A DNA stretch of 64,000 bases from Synechococcus sp. 8F6 (GTDB lineage Bacteria; Cyanobacteriota; Cyanobacteriia; PCC-6307; Cyanobiaceae), in assembly GCF_002252665.1 (NCBI RefSeq), contig NZ_NQKZ01000002.1:124001-188000 (forward strand), read 5' to 3'. Below are positions 63,754-64,000 of the stretch, one piece after another. The notes under the pieces were generated by a model. It did not search any database. It had not been told where the DNA came from and saw only the letters and a list, made by a program, of their open reading frames with translations. Each line of letters starts with the position of its first letter. Positions within the stretch are counted from its first letter, which is position 1. The translations under genes were made by a program, and so were the position numbers.

Positions 63754-64000
63754 CCGCGTGAATCCGGCGTGTCCTTTGCCACGCTACGCCCTGTGGGCAA
63801 GGCCAGGGCCTGGCTGAGCAGATCGTGCAAACGGCTGCTGGTGATCGGGCGCTCCAGCCGCCCCTGACTCGCCAGCGACAGGGTGCCGGTTTCCTCCGAC
63901 ACCACGATCGCCAGGCACTGGTCGAAGCGTTCGGTGAGGCCCAGGGCCGCCAGATGTCTGGTGCCGTAGCGGTTGATGCCCTGGCGCGAGAGGGGCAGGA
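63750..64000 (-). CDS. cdaA: Diadenylate cyclase CdaA, C-terminal part (cut by window edge)
   Basis: The last ~83 residues are in the window. [17 protein letters not shown] and [13 protein letters not shown] match the DisA_N catalytic domain, including the RHxxA motif that binds ATP. The product is cyclic di-AMP, a second messenger for osmotic and day/night control in cyanobacteria. Downstream uppS is joined by a 4-base overlap. The 5' end lies beyond the window. Confidence 0.88.
   Translation of the reverse strand, partial: LPLSRQGINRYGTRHLAALGLTERFDQCLAIVVSEETGTLSLASQGRLERPITSSRLHDLLSQALALPTGRSVAKDTPDSRG

Overview
The window is high-GC cyanobacterial chromosome with tightly packed genes. 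The photosystem II proteins PsbY and CyanoP, the carotenoid isomerase CrtH, the Mg-protoporphyrin ester cyclase-associated small protein, a DUF6761 protein and several cyanobacteria-only hypotheticals point to an alpha-picocyanobacterium. Base use and RecBCD suggest Cyanobium or a freshwater/euryhaline Synechococcus; the genus is an inference. No transposase, integrase, CRISPR array or rRNA was recognised. One tRNA-Lys(UUU) is present.

Layout. 1-16.5 kb: CbiX-type chelatase with a His-rich tail, a ParB-like protein, an antiporter plus universal stress protein pair, glycogen phosphorylase divergent from type III glutamine synthetase, PilZ and J-domain small proteins, an alpha/beta hydrolase with a CrtO-type acyltransferase, and a GH3 glycosidase split into two frames. 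16.5-28 kb: tRNA-Lys, gamma-carbonic anhydrase-like protein, psbY, trmFO, a secreted Ntn amidase, crtH, an OmpR-type regulator lacking its phospho-acceptor Asp, a BolA/monothiol glutaredoxin pair, plsC, pdxJ with the cyclase-associated protein, and a phosphatase. 28-37 kb: recC-recB-recD with start/stop overlaps, then a mannose-6-phosphate isomerase-type cupin. 37-43.6 kb: DEAD-box helicase, Gly-rich RRM protein with a strong terminator, ABC exporter, LCP-family protein and MgtC-like protein.

43.6-53.8 kb is the most unusual part. Two pairs of adjacent FUSC-family (fusaric acid resistance/AaeB-like) half-transporters flank a channel-like membrane protein and a TolC-type outer-membrane factor. 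They converge on a minus-strand operon of CyanoP, an FAD oxidase, an HlyD-type adaptor and a tiny two-helix membrane protein. All parts of a tripartite efflux pump (inner membrane, periplasm, outer membrane) are therefore adjacent, with the inner-membrane part split and duplicated. The first gene of the second pair carries a one-base frameshift at an A-run.

53.8-64 kb: pentapeptide protein, recR, lipA, then a visibly more AT-rich patch with marC and an OprB-type porin. A long minus-strand operon follows, in transcription order: cdaA (cut by the window edge), uppS, bioB, trhO, a GST-DUF952 fusion, a GNAT-like protein and a C-terminal J-domain protein. Many of these genes are joined by 4-base ATGA/GTGA overlaps.

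All functional names come from reading motifs in the translations. No database search was run.
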